Under the pieces are notes generated by a model that had not been told where the DNA came from, did no database searches, and worked only from the letters and a program-made list of their open reading frames with translations. This document shows, piece after piece, positions 45,541 through 53,825 of a stretch of DNA of 64,000 nt. The stretch comes from Pandoraea cepalis (lineage in GTDB: Bacteria > Pseudomonadota > Gammaproteobacteria > Burkholderiales > Burkholderiaceae): assembly GCF_902459665.1 (NCBI RefSeq), contig NZ_CABPSL010000001.1, positions 558,001 through 622,000 of the forward strand, given 5' to 3'. A program made the position numbers and the translations under genes. The stretch's first letter is position 1. Each line of letters starts with the position of its first letter.

Positions 45541-46932
45541 GTGACGACAACCATTACCGCGCGCGAAGAAATCGCGCAGGCGAAATTCGGCGGGTTTCAT
45601 TTCAAGTTTGCCGTGCTGCTCACCGCCATCATGTTCTTCGATGGCTACGATCTGTTCAATGCCGCTTACGTCATCCCGCTGGTGCGCAAGACCTGGCAGC
45701 CTTCGCCCGGCATGATCGGCTTCATGCTCTCGAGTGGCATCATCGGCCTGTCGATCGGCTCGGTGCTGCAAGGCCTGCTGTCGGACCGGTTCGGACGCCG
45801 CCGCGTCATGCTGCTGGCGCTGTGGATGCTGACGATCTCGAGCGGCCTGCTCGCCACCGTCGTGCATGGGCCGCTGGGGTTTGCGATCTTCCGCCTCATC
45901 ATGGGCACGGCGCTGGGCATGGTGACGCCACTGGCGCTGACCTGCATCAACGAGTGGGCGCCGGCGAAGAACGCGAACACGTTTGCGACGTGGGTGTTCC
46001 AACTGGGCTTCTCCGCAGGCGGGATCTTCGCAGGCATCGCCGGGCTCTCGATGACGGCGCACTTCGGTTGGGAGTCGCTGTACTACATCGGTGCCGCATC
46101 GCTGTTGGTGGTGATTGCCGCGACACTGTGGTTGCCTGAATCGATTCAATATCTGATGCTGCGCGGACGGGAGTCGGAAGTGCGCGTACTGCTCGCCAAG
46201 CTGCGTCCTGAGCGTGAGGCGGTGTATCGCACGGCGACGTTTGCGCCGATGCACAAGCCCGAGACGATTGGCTCGATCGCGGCACTGCTCTCGCCGATGT
46301 ATCGCCGCAACACGATCGTTCACTGGATCGTTGGCTTCCTCAGTCTGTTCTGCATCCACGGTCTGACGGGCTGGCTGCCGACGCTGGTCGTCGCGAGCGG
46401 CGGCGGTGTGTCATCGGCGTTCGCCTACGGCACGCTGGTGATGCTGGCGTCGGTGTTTGGCGGAATCGGCATGGGATGGCTGGCGGACAAGCTGCGCAGC
46501 CGCATCAAGGCGATGATCATTGGCTACACGTTGGCATCGATCTCGATGATCTCGGTCGGCATTGCGCTGGGCAATCTGTGGGCACCGCCGTTCGTCGCGG
46601 CGCTGGGTTTCTTCATCTTCGGTGCGCAGGCCGTGCTCAACAACTATCAGGTGATGTGCTATCGCACGGAAGTGCGTGGCACGGGGATGGGTGTGGCCGT
46701 GGGGCTGAACCGCGTGGGCGGCATCATGGGACCGATGATCATTGGCATCGTCGCAACGTTCAACCCGTCGCCGAGCTACACGTTCGGTATCTTCGCCGTG
46801 GCATTGGCGCTCGCCGCCGCGATCATCTCGCTGGGACGCCAGGAGATCGCATCGGTCGGGCTGGTGCCGGCGCCGGAAGCGCGCAGCAATGAGGTCAGTG
46901 GCGCGGCCAGCGTGCCGGCCGGGCAACGTTGA
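45541..46932 (+). CDS. Aromatic acid:H+ symporter (AAHS family MFS)
   Basis: 463 residues from GTG 45541. Twelve transmembrane segments with the AAHS signatures FFDGYDLFNAAYVIPLV in helix 1 (PcaK has DGxD here) and GLLSDRFGRRRVMLLALWM in the loop 2-3 motif. Helix-5 motif FSAGGIFAGIAG and YRTEVRGTGMGVAVGLNRVGG are also present. It is likely the uptake system for the aromatic acid degraded by the preceding genes, 109 bases upstream. The exact acid is unknown. Confidence 0.92.
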   Translation: MTTTITAREEIAQAKFGGFHFKFAVLLTAIMFFDGYDLFNAAYVIPLVRKTWQPSPGMIGFMLSSGIIGLSIGSVLQGLLSDRFGRRRVMLLALWMLTISSGLLATVVHGPLGFAIFRLIMGTALGMVTPLALTCINEWAPAKNANTFATWVFQLGFSAGGIFAGIAGLSMTAHFGWESLYYIGAASLLVVIAATLWLPESIQYLMLRGRESEVRVLLAKLRPEREAVYRTATFAPMHKPETIGSIAALLSPMYRRNTIVHWIVGFLSLFCIHGLTGWLPTLVVASGGGVSSAFAYGTLVMLASVFGGIGMGWLADKLRSRIKAMIIGYTLASISMISVGIALGNLWAPPFVAALGFFIFGAQAVLNNYQVMCYRTEVRGTGMGVAVGLNRVGGIMGPMIIGIVATFNPSPSYTFGIFAVALALAAAIISLGRQEIASVGLVPAPEARSNEVSGAASVPAGQR

Positions 46933-46952
46933 GGGGTATGACTGCCGGGTGA

Positions 46953-47549
46953 CTACCGATCGTCATGTTGCATGGCGTCGGTAGCCTTACGGGAGGCGAT
47001 CGGCCCCGAACCGATCGCCTCCCCCAGCGTGATCAGTCCGGGCAGCATGACCGCCCATCCCGCGCCAATCAAGGCGAGCGCTCGCCAGATGTCGATGAAC
47101 TGCACGGCCCCCAAAGCCGCGCCCGCGCGAAACGACAGTGGACCGCCCACCGCGCCAAGCATGGCGCACAGAAGCCGGCGACGGCGCAGCGACGCGAAGA
47201 CGGGATTGATCTGCAACGCGAAGAGGGCCCATAGCCCGGCCATCCAATACGGCGCGAATCCGGGGACAAGCACGCCGTTCGGGTAGGCGATCCAGCCGGT
47301 GCGATAAACGCAGGACTCCCATCCGAAACCCAGCACTGTGACGACGACGAGAAACCCCGCTTCGCGAAGCGGTCGCCGGTCCAGACACAGATGACCCGCC
47401 GCCATGGCGGCCACGAGCGCGACGCCTATCCATCCGTCTCCCTTGGCGGCGCTGAGCACGCACGTGAACCACCCAACCTGGCCGAGTACGACGTAGACCA
47501 GGCCGAGGCAACCTCCCGGGTGCGGTGGGTTACACCGTCGCGATACCAC
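46953..47549 (-). CDS. DUF2878 inner-membrane protein
   Basis: 198 residues with about five to six hydrophobic segments. It matches DUF2878: LGQVGWFTCVLSAAKG, then FGWESCVYRTGWIAYPNGV, PGFAPYWMAGLWALFAL and FRAGAALGAVQF. Function unproven. GTG 47549 starts it, 6 bases after the stop of the upstream gene, so it is the last gene of a lipocalin-chalcone-isomerase-like-DUF2878 operon. In other Proteobacteria these families occur with fatty-acid cyclisation genes, suggesting an envelope lipid role, but nothing here proves it. Confidence 0.85.
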   Translation of the reverse strand: MVSRRCNPPHPGGCLGLVYVVLGQVGWFTCVLSAAKGDGWIGVALVAAMAAGHLCLDRRPLREAGFLVVVTVLGFGWESCVYRTGWIAYPNGVLVPGFAPYWMAGLWALFALQINPVFASLRRRRLLCAMLGAVGGPLSFRAGAALGAVQFIDIWRALALIGAGWAVMLPGLITLGEAIGSGPIASRKATDAMQHDDR

Positions 47550-47555
47550 GGCCGG

Positions 47556-48086
47556 TCATGGGCTTTCGCCCAACAGGTGTCTGCGAAGCGAAGGCGCCCG
47601 CGTGTTCGGGTCGAGCCAGATGCCGAAGAATGCCCGCGCGAACGCCATGTCGGGAACGTCGGCCTTCAGTGTCCCGTTCGTATAGAACCGTGCGCCACGC
47701 CCAGGCAGATAGACGCCACATAGCTCGTCTCCGCGTGACACGTCGCCGAACGCACGCTGCATGTCCTCGCGCCACGCATTGAGCGTGTCGTTCGCGATCG
47801 GACGCGGGGCCAGTCGCTGCATCTCGTCGATGCCGGTCGAGACCATGCGCTCCCCGCTGACGCTGCGTTCGTACTTGAGGACGAGTGCGAAGGGCGTGTC
47901 GTCCGAGACGGGCGTGTGCGGCGACCAAAGCTCGGCCTTGTAGAGACAGAAGCCCAGCACGCAAAACTCACCTGCGCCAACGCGGTGGGCTGTTGTCAAT
48001 GCATCGCGACATCCCGACCAGGCGGGTGACGTTGCCAGCGTGCCGACCAAACACACGATCACGCTTGTCAGACGACTCGCTTTCAT
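47556..48086 (-). CDS. Chalcone-isomerase-like secreted protein
   Basis: 176 residues from ATG 48086 (4-base overlap with the lipocalin stop). A signal peptide covers residues 1-25 (VIVCLVGTLATSPAWSG). Then come VGAGEFCVLGFCLYKAELW and FALVLKYERSVSGERMVSTGIDEM, typical of the bacterial chalcone-isomerase-like family, with the final RAFFGIWLDPNTRAPSLRRHLL. Four cysteines could form disulfides in the periplasm. The family is related in fold to plant chalcone isomerase and FAPs that bind fatty acids; the bacterial function is not known. Confidence 0.85.
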   Translation of the reverse strand: MKASRLTSVIVCLVGTLATSPAWSGCRDALTTAHRVGAGEFCVLGFCLYKAELWSPHTPVSDDTPFALVLKYERSVSGERMVSTGIDEMQRLAPRPIANDTLNAWREDMQRAFGDVSRGDELCGVYLPGRGARFYTNGTLKADVPDMAFARAFFGIWLDPNTRAPSLRRHLLGESP

Positions 48087-48769
48087 TCGCTTTTCCCCGG
48101 GGTGGCGAAGCCCGGCTGACCGAGTTGCTCGGGAAACTGGGGGACGCGCCGGAAGCGCGTGGTGTCGTAACCCATGGCGTCGAAGCGAGACAGCAGTGCG
48201 CGGTAGGTCGCGTCGTCCATCGTCGGCTCGCGCGAAAAGATCCAGCCCAACGATTTGTCGGGATAGGCCAGCAGCGTGTACCGATAATCCGGATCGACAT
48301 ACACAGTAAGCTGCGAGACATAGATGGGCCAGAACAGGCGAACACGCCACTCCCCGCCACCGCTGCCCGGGACCACACTATCGAGGAACTGGTAATGACG
48401 CTCGGGTTGGTCGAACCCATCCTTGCGGCCATAGAAGTGATCGTCGATCTTGCCGTCGTCGCGCAACTTCCACTCGGCGCGGCTGCCGACGAAGTCGCGT
48501 TCGGCGAAATAGGGGATGTTGGCGATCACATACCACTTGCCCATGTATCGCGGCAGGTCGACCGGCACCGTGTGAAGCGGAACGTCCGCGCGAGGGTTGG
48601 GGTTGGGCGGCGCGCCCGTACAACCCGCCAGCAGCACGCTCGCACCGGCGAACACGGCCACCGCAACGTGGCGCGTTCGTTTGACGCCTTCGTGGCTGCG
48701 CCATCGAGAAAGCCACGCGGCATACAGCGCGAGATTCAGTCCGACGAATGCAATGGCGGCGGCAGGCAT
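48083..48769 (-). CDS. Lipocalin-family lipoprotein with N-terminal membrane extension
   Basis: 228 residues from ATG 48769, supported by ACGGAG nine bases upstream. After residue 28 the sequence KRTRHVAVAVFAGASVLLAGC is a lipoprotein signal whose lipobox is LLAGC; the expected gene would begin near here, but that codon (GTC) cannot start. Residues 1-20 add a separate hydrophobic stretch, AIAFVGLNLALYAAWL. The mature part is a Blc-like lipocalin: RYMGKWYVIANIPYF (GxW motif), and YVDPDYRYTLLAYPDKSLGWIFSREP. Blc binds lysophospholipids at the outer membrane. How the double N-terminus is processed is unclear. Confidence 0.85.
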   Translation of the reverse strand: MPAAAIAFVGLNLALYAAWLSRWRSHEGVKRTRHVAVAVFAGASVLLAGCTGAPPNPNPRADVPLHTVPVDLPRYMGKWYVIANIPYFAERDFVGSRAEWKLRDDGKIDDHFYGRKDGFDQPERHYQFLDSVVPGSGGGEWRVRLFWPIYVSQLTVYVDPDYRYTLLAYPDKSLGWIFSREPTMDDATYRALLSRFDAMGYDTTRFRRVPQFPEQLGQPGFATPGKSE

Positions 48770-48966
48770 GATGCAAGCTCCGTAGCGGGTTCAAGACGCG
48801 TGTCACGGGTATACGGACGTCGCGATCCCTTGGATGCAGCGGAAACAAAAAAATCCGCCGATTTCCGCTCGGACGTGCATCCGGGCGATCGCCATTCCCG
48901 TACTGACGAAGGCAAGCCCGGGGGGGGCATTGGCCTTCCCCGGCCTCTATTCGACAGGAAGGGAAC

Positions 48967-49860
48967 ATGACGAATGTCTCGCTCGGCGGCATGCTGGCCG
49001 TGGTGCTTACCAGCGTCGCACTGTGTGCGTGCAGTCCCGTCGGGCTAGTGAATGCGCTCACGCCGCGGACCACGTATCGTGACGTCACGAACGTCGCTTA
49101 TGGCACGTCGGAGCGACAGCGACTCGACGTCTATGTGCCAACACACCCCGACGCGGGGGCGAGCGGCATGCCGGTGGTCGTGTTCTTCTACGGCGGGAGT
49201 TGGCAGAACGGCCAACGTGAAGACTACCGCTTTGTGGGCGAGGCGCTCGCCTCGCGCGGCTTCCTGGTGGTCGTGCCCGACTATCGAACCTATCCCGAGG
49301 TGACCTTCCCGGGCTTCATGGACGACGCCGCGATCGCGGTGCGCTGGGCGAGCGAGCGTGCGCGAGCGTATGGCGGCGACCCCGACCGCCTGTTTCTCAT
49401 GGGTCATTCGGCGGGCGCGCAAATGGTCGCGTTACTGGCAACCGATGCCCGCTACCTGCACGCCAATGGCATGCGCGAGTGCGATATCGCGGGCGTCATC
49501 GGTCTGGCCGGCCCCTACGATTTCCTGCCGCTCAAGAGCGATGTGCTTCGCCGTATATTTCCCGAGCCGGTGCGACTCGCCAGTCAGCCGATTCATTTCG
49601 TGACGGGTAGGGAACCGCCCATGTGGTTGGCCGTGGGCGACGCGGACACGGTCGTCGATCCGGGCAATACGACGCGGTTTGCCCAGCGCTTGCATGGGAT
49701 GAACGATGCGGTGCAAGTGCGGCACTACGACCTCGGACACGCGATGCTTCTGGGAACGCTTAGCGCACCGCTGCGAGGGTATGCGCCAGTGCTGGACGAC
49801 ATTGCCACCTTCGTGAATTCATTTCCGGAGCGTGCATCCGCTCACCCGGCTTGTTCGTAA
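48967..49860 (+). CDS. Alpha/beta-hydrolase lipoprotein (BD-FAE-like esterase)
   Basis: 297 residues. A lipoprotein-type signal (VVLTSVALCACSP) ends in LCAC, with the lipid-accepting Cys near residue 22. The hydrolase domain has VVVFFYGGSWQNGQREDYR (oxyanion HGG-like motif, Tyr in place of His), the nucleophile elbow GHSAGAQ, the acid in GDADTVVDP, and the His in YDLGHAML. It resembles feruloyl/carboxyl esterases of the BD-FAE family. It is divergent from the lipocalin operon and followed by the fasciclin gene 46 bases on. Confidence 0.88.
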   Translation: MTNVSLGGMLAVVLTSVALCACSPVGLVNALTPRTTYRDVTNVAYGTSERQRLDVYVPTHPDAGASGMPVVVFFYGGSWQNGQREDYRFVGEALASRGFLVVVPDYRTYPEVTFPGFMDDAAIAVRWASERARAYGGDPDRLFLMGHSAGAQMVALLATDARYLHANGMRECDIAGVIGLAGPYDFLPLKSDVLRRIFPEPVRLASQPIHFVTGREPPMWLAVGDADTVVDPGNTTRFAQRLHGMNDAVQVRHYDLGHAMLLGTLSAPLRGYAPVLDDIATFVNSFPERASAHPACS

Positions 49861-49906
49861 GTAAGAGGGCTTCCGATTTGCGAAGCGCCATCAATGGGGT
49901 GAGAAA

Positions 49907-50491
49907 ATGAAGACTCGTTACTCGACCGGATTTCTGCCGGTGCTTGTGGCAACCTGCTGTGTTTTCGGATCGGCGCTCAGCGCTTGCGCGGCGCCGATGG
50001 ACAGCGGTGAGAAGACGGTCATGGTCGGCGGGGCGGCGATGTACCCCTCGAAGAACATCATCGAAAACGCGGTGAACTCAAAAGACCATACGACACTCGT
50101 CGCCGCGGTGAAGGCCGGCGGATTGGTCGACACCCTCTCCGGCCCCGGGCCCTTCACGGTCTTCGCGCCGACCAACGAAGCGTTCGCGGCACTGCCGGCG
50201 GGGACTGTCGATACGCTGCTCAAGCCCGAGAACAAGGCAACCCTCGACAAGGTGCTCACGTATCACGTGGTGCCGGGCCGACTCTCCGCGCAGGATCTGA
50301 TGAAGGCCGTCAAAGACGCAGGCGGCAAGGCGATGTTGAAAACGGTCGAAGGCGATTCACTGACCGTGACGCAGATGGGCGGACACCTGATGGTGACGGA
50401 TGACAAGGGCGGTGTGGCTAACATCGCCATCAGCAACGTCATGCAATCGAATGGGGTGATTCACGTCGTGGACAAAGTACTGATGCCCTGA
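49907..50491 (+). CDS. Secreted fasciclin (FAS1) domain protein
   Basis: 194 residues. Sec signal at residues 1-28 (VLVATCCVFGSALSACAA). One FAS1 domain spans ~55-192: IIENAVNSKDHTTLVAAVKAGGLVDTL, then the H1 motif GPFTVFAPTNEAFAALPAG, and YHVVPGRLSAQDL, ending SNGVIHVVDKVLMP. Such domains mediate adhesion or surface contacts; bacterial examples are often secreted. A possible lipobox (LSACAA) makes it a candidate lipoprotein. Confidence 0.92.
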   Translation: MKTRYSTGFLPVLVATCCVFGSALSACAAPMDSGEKTVMVGGAAMYPSKNIIENAVNSKDHTTLVAAVKAGGLVDTLSGPGPFTVFAPTNEAFAALPAGTVDTLLKPENKATLDKVLTYHVVPGRLSAQDLMKAVKDAGGKAMLKTVEGDSLTVTQMGGHLMVTDDKGGVANIAISNVMQSNGVIHVVDKVLMP

Positions 50492-50569
50492 TGTCCTGAT
50501 GCCCTGTGATGTTTCCCCGGTCGTTCGTCAGGGCGTGGTGCCCAGGAGAATGACCGGGTGTCGTTGCGT

Positions 50570-51043
50570 TCAACTGCCGAGCGCGTCCAGCGGCACTTCC
50601 AACCCGACCTTGACGTTGCTCATCGACACGAGCGTTTTGAAGCGTTTGACATTGTTGCTCTCGAAGAACAGGGCGCGGGTGAGTTCGGTGTACTGCGCCA
50701 TGTTCTGCACGACCATGATCACCACGAAGTCGCATTCGCCCGCCACGTAATAGCATTGCTGCACTTGCGGGCAGGCGAGAAAGCTGCGCCTCATCGCATC
50801 GAGCAGGTCGAGCCGCTCGTTCTCGACTTCGACCTCGGTAATGATCGTCAGCGTGTAGCCCACGCTGGCCGGATCCACCAGCGAGACGGTCTTGCGTGTC
50901 ACGCCCTCGTCGGCCAGCTTTCTGAGCCGCCGATTCACCGCGGCCGATGACAGATTGATTTGCGCGCCAAGCGCATGCTGAGGCGTCGTCGCGTCTTGCT
51001 GGATCGCGGCGAGCAGGGCGATGTCGTAACTGTCCAGGGTCAT
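50570..51043 (-). CDS. Lrp/AsnC-family regulator
   Basis: 157 residues from ATG 51043; a TTG start at 51052 would add three residues. Helix-turn-helix MTLDSYDIALLAAIQQDATT followed by LGAQINLSSAAVNRRLRKLADEGV, then a RAM ligand domain (TIITEVEVENERLDLLDAMRR; YYVAGECDFVVIMVVQNM). It is divergent from the amino-acid catabolic operon starting at 51224, with a palindromic box beside its own start, and is probably its regulator. Lrp-type proteins typically respond to the amino acid being degraded. Confidence 0.9.
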   Translation of the reverse strand: MTLDSYDIALLAAIQQDATTPQHALGAQINLSSAAVNRRLRKLADEGVTRKTVSLVDPASVGYTLTIITEVEVENERLDLLDAMRRSFLACPQVQQCYYVAGECDFVVIMVVQNMAQYTELTRALFFESNNVKRFKTLVSMSNVKVGLEVPLDALGS

Positions 51044-51053
51044 GTGACGCAAT

Positions 51054-51068
51054 AAAAATTCGATTTTT
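51054..51068. promoter_or_regulatory. Near-palindrome beside the Lrp gene
   Basis: AAAAATTCGATTTTT is a near-perfect 15-base palindrome ten bases upstream of the Lrp-type start and about 155 bases upstream of the divergent operon. Lrp-family operators are often AT-rich palindromes of this length. Confidence 0.45.
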
Positions 51069-51223
51069 CGGCTAAAAACGGGTTAATCGTACACGCGCCC
51101 CGGAATATTATTCAGGCAGATCGATGATACTCCGCCAGCGGTGACGCGCAAAACCCATCGCTGAAAGCGCTTGCGCGAGCGGCTGTCCCATCGACATCTC
51201 CAACGAAACGACCGCATTCCCCT

Positions 51224-52504
51224 ATGTCCGCTACGAACGCCCCCACCGTCCTTCGCCTGAACGGCGCCGTGCTGTTGCAACAGTTGCATGAGCTGGGCGA
51301 GATCGGTGCCGATCCCGTGGCGGGCGGCCGCACTCGCGTCGCGCTCACCGATGCCGAGAAAGCCGGGCGAGATCAGGTCGTCGCGTGGATGCGCGAACTC
51401 GATCTCGACGTGCGGATCGATCGCATCGGCAATATCTTCGGCACGCTGGCGTCGGCCACGAAGGACGCGGCGGGAGAGGCGGGTGAGGTGCTGCGCCCGC
51501 TCATGATGGGGTCGCACATCGACACCGTCGTCAACGCGGGCGCGCTCGACGGATGCTATGGCGTGCTCGGTGGCCTGGCGATCGTGCGGGCATTTCGCGA
51601 AGCGGGCGTCGTGCCGTCGCGTCCGATCACGGTCGCGGCATTCACCAACGAGGAAGGCGCGCGTTTTCATCCGGACATGATGGGCTCGCTGGTTCACGCG
51701 GGGGGTTTGCCGCTGGCCGAGGCGCTCGATGCCATCGGCACCGATGGCGCGCGTCTGGGCGATGAACTCGTGCGTATCGGATACGCGGGCGAGATGATGC
51801 CGGGCACCCTCGTGCCCCACGAGTATCTTGAGCTGCACATCGAACAAGGCCCGATTCTCGAGGCGGAAGGGCGGCAGATCGGCGTCGTCGAGAATCTACA
51901 GGGCATTTCGTGGCAGCAGATCACCGTGCAGGGCAACGCCAATCATGCCGGCACCACGCCGACGCGTCTGCGCCACGATGCCGGCTATGCCGCGGCCGCC
52001 GCGGTCACCGAGCTGCGGCGCATCGCCGTCGACGCCGGCACGACGCTCGCGACCGTTGGCACGCTGCGGTTCGAGCCGGGCGTCATCAACGTGATTCCCC
52101 GCAAGGCGGTATTCACGGTCGATATGCGCGACCCGAACGAACAACGTCTGGCAGCGAGCGAAGCGCATTTTTCGGCATTCCTGACGAAGCTCGCACAAGA
52201 CGAAGGCGTGCGCATTTCGGCCGAGCGCCTGGCGCGCTTCTCGCCGGTTGTCTTCGACGCCGAGTTGGCCGACGTCATTGAAGCGAGCGCCAGCGGGCTG
52301 GGCCTGTCGTCCAAGCGCATGACGTCGGGCGCGGGCCACGACGCACAGATGATCGCGCGCATCGCGCCGGCGGCGATGATCTTCGTGCCGAGCCGGGGCG
52401 GCATCAGCCACAACCCGCGCGAGCACACCGACGACGAGCAATTGGTGAACGGCGCGAAAGTGCTGCTCGATGTCGTTGCAAGGCGCCTCGGCGTACATCG
52501 ATAG
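51224..52504 (+). CDS. M20-family Zn-dependent amidohydrolase (allantoate/N-carbamoyl amino-acid hydrolase type)
   Basis: 426 residues. Metal-site motifs: MMGSHIDTVVNAGALDGCYGVLG, FTNEEGARFHPDMMGS, the HIEQGP motif typical of the carbamoylase group (ELHIEQGPILEAEG), and TSGAGHDAQMIA. Members cleave N-carbamoyl amino acids, allantoate or ureidoglycine. The next gene is diaminopropionate ammonia-lyase, so an N-acylated or carbamoylated diamino acid is a reasonable guess. Confidence 0.9.
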   Translation: MSATNAPTVLRLNGAVLLQQLHELGEIGADPVAGGRTRVALTDAEKAGRDQVVAWMRELDLDVRIDRIGNIFGTLASATKDAAGEAGEVLRPLMMGSHIDTVVNAGALDGCYGVLGGLAIVRAFREAGVVPSRPITVAAFTNEEGARFHPDMMGSLVHAGGLPLAEALDAIGTDGARLGDELVRIGYAGEMMPGTLVPHEYLELHIEQGPILEAEGRQIGVVENLQGISWQQITVQGNANHAGTTPTRLRHDAGYAAAAAVTELRRIAVDAGTTLATVGTLRFEPGVINVIPRKAVFTVDMRDPNEQRLAASEAHFSAFLTKLAQDEGVRISAERLARFSPVVFDAELADVIEASASGLGLSSKRMTSGAGHDAQMIARIAPAAMIFVPSRGGISHNPREHTDDEQLVNGAKVLLDVVARRLGVHR

Positions 52505-52555
52505 AACCGTTCGGACATCCCGACATCCCGAAATACCGCAATACCGGAGCCCCCC

Positions 52556-53788
52556 ATGCTGTACGTCAATCCGCACGCCGCTCGCGCGCCATACCCGGCC
52601 GACCTCCAGGACATCATGAGCATCGCTCGTGCGCAAGAGAGCCGCGAGTGGCTGGCCCATTGGGATGGGCTGACGCGCGGGAGCACACCGCTGCGCGCGC
52701 TGCCCGATCTGGCCGCATCGCTGGGCGTTTGCAGCGTGCTCGTGAAAGACGAAGCGCTGCGCTCGGCGCTGGGCAGTTTCAAGGCCCTGGGCGCGCCGAT
52801 CGCGCTCGTGCGCCTTCTGTTGCGCGAATGCGAAACACTCGGCTTCACCGCGCGAACGCTTCTGCGAGGTGAGCATCGCGACGCGCTGGCCGGTGTCACG
52901 GTCATCAGCGCGACGGACGGCAACCACGGTCGCGCGCTCGCAGCGGCAGCGCAGAGCATTGGCTGCCGCTGCGTCATCGTGCTGCACGCGCAGGTGAGCG
53001 AGGAGCGCGAACAGGCGATCGCCGCGTACGGTGCCGAGATCGTGCGCGGCGAGGGCAATTACGATGCGTCGGTGGACGCGGCGGCGGCGCTTGCCGCGCG
53101 TCACGGCTGGCATGTGGTTTCGGACACGTCGTACGAGGGTTACGAGGCCATTCCACGCGACGTCATGCAGGGCTACGGGACGGTGGCGGCCGAAGTCGAT
53201 GAAGCGCTCTGCAGCGTAGACGCTCGCACGGACGCCGCCTGCCCGCTCACGCATGTCTTCCTGCAAGGGGGCGTGGGTGGACTGGCGGCGGGTATCGTGA
53301 GCTATCTTTGGGAGCGCTGGGGCGTGTGGCGTCCAACATTCGTTGTCGTGGAGCCGATGCAGGCCGATTGCCTCCATCAGAGCGCCATTGCGGGCAAGGC
53401 AGCCTCGGCGTCGGGGTCGGTCGATTCCGTAATGGCCGGGCTGGCCTGCGGCGAGACGTCGCCGCTCGCGTGGCGATTCCTGCAATCGTCGGTCGATGCG
53501 TTCATGACCGTCACCGATGCCGAGGCCGTCGAAGCCATGCGGCGCCTGGCGCGCGGCAGCGACAACGACGTGCCCTTTGTCGCGGGAGAGTCGGGGGTAG
53601 CAGGTCTGGCGGGTTTGATGCAGGCGGCCGCTACGCCTGCGCTGGCAACGGCCATCGGTCTGAACGCGAACTCACGCGTGCTGCTGATCAACACGGAAGG
53701 CGCGACAGCGCCGCGCGTTTATGCGGACCTTGTGGGCGAACCGGCGACGTCGGTGACGCGGCGCCAGCAGGCGTGGCTGGCACGCTGA
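52556..53788 (+). CDS. dpaL: Diaminopropionate ammonia-lyase
   Basis: 410 residues. Fold type II PLP enzyme of the DpaL/YgeX group: LVKDEALRSALGSFKALGAP includes the PLP lysine, SATDGNHGRALAAAAQ is the phosphate/cofactor loop, and TSYEGYEAIPRDVMQGYGT and FLQGGVGGLAAGIVSY are subgroup signatures. It splits 2,3-diaminopropionate to pyruvate and two ammonia. The surrounding M20 hydrolases would release the amino acid, as ygeY lies beside ygeX in E. coli. Confidence 0.92.
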   Translation: MLYVNPHAARAPYPADLQDIMSIARAQESREWLAHWDGLTRGSTPLRALPDLAASLGVCSVLVKDEALRSALGSFKALGAPIALVRLLLRECETLGFTARTLLRGEHRDALAGVTVISATDGNHGRALAAAAQSIGCRCVIVLHAQVSEEREQAIAAYGAEIVRGEGNYDASVDAAAALAARHGWHVVSDTSYEGYEAIPRDVMQGYGTVAAEVDEALCSVDARTDAACPLTHVFLQGGVGGLAAGIVSYLWERWGVWRPTFVVVEPMQADCLHQSAIAGKAASASGSVDSVMAGLACGETSPLAWRFLQSSVDAFMTVTDAEAVEAMRRLARGSDNDVPFVAGESGVAGLAGLMQAAATPALATAIGLNANSRVLLINTEGATAPRVYADLVGEPATSVTRRQQAWLAR

Positions 53789-53825
53789 TGTCGTCTCCGA
53801 TCAACAGCATTCACAGGAGTCAGTC

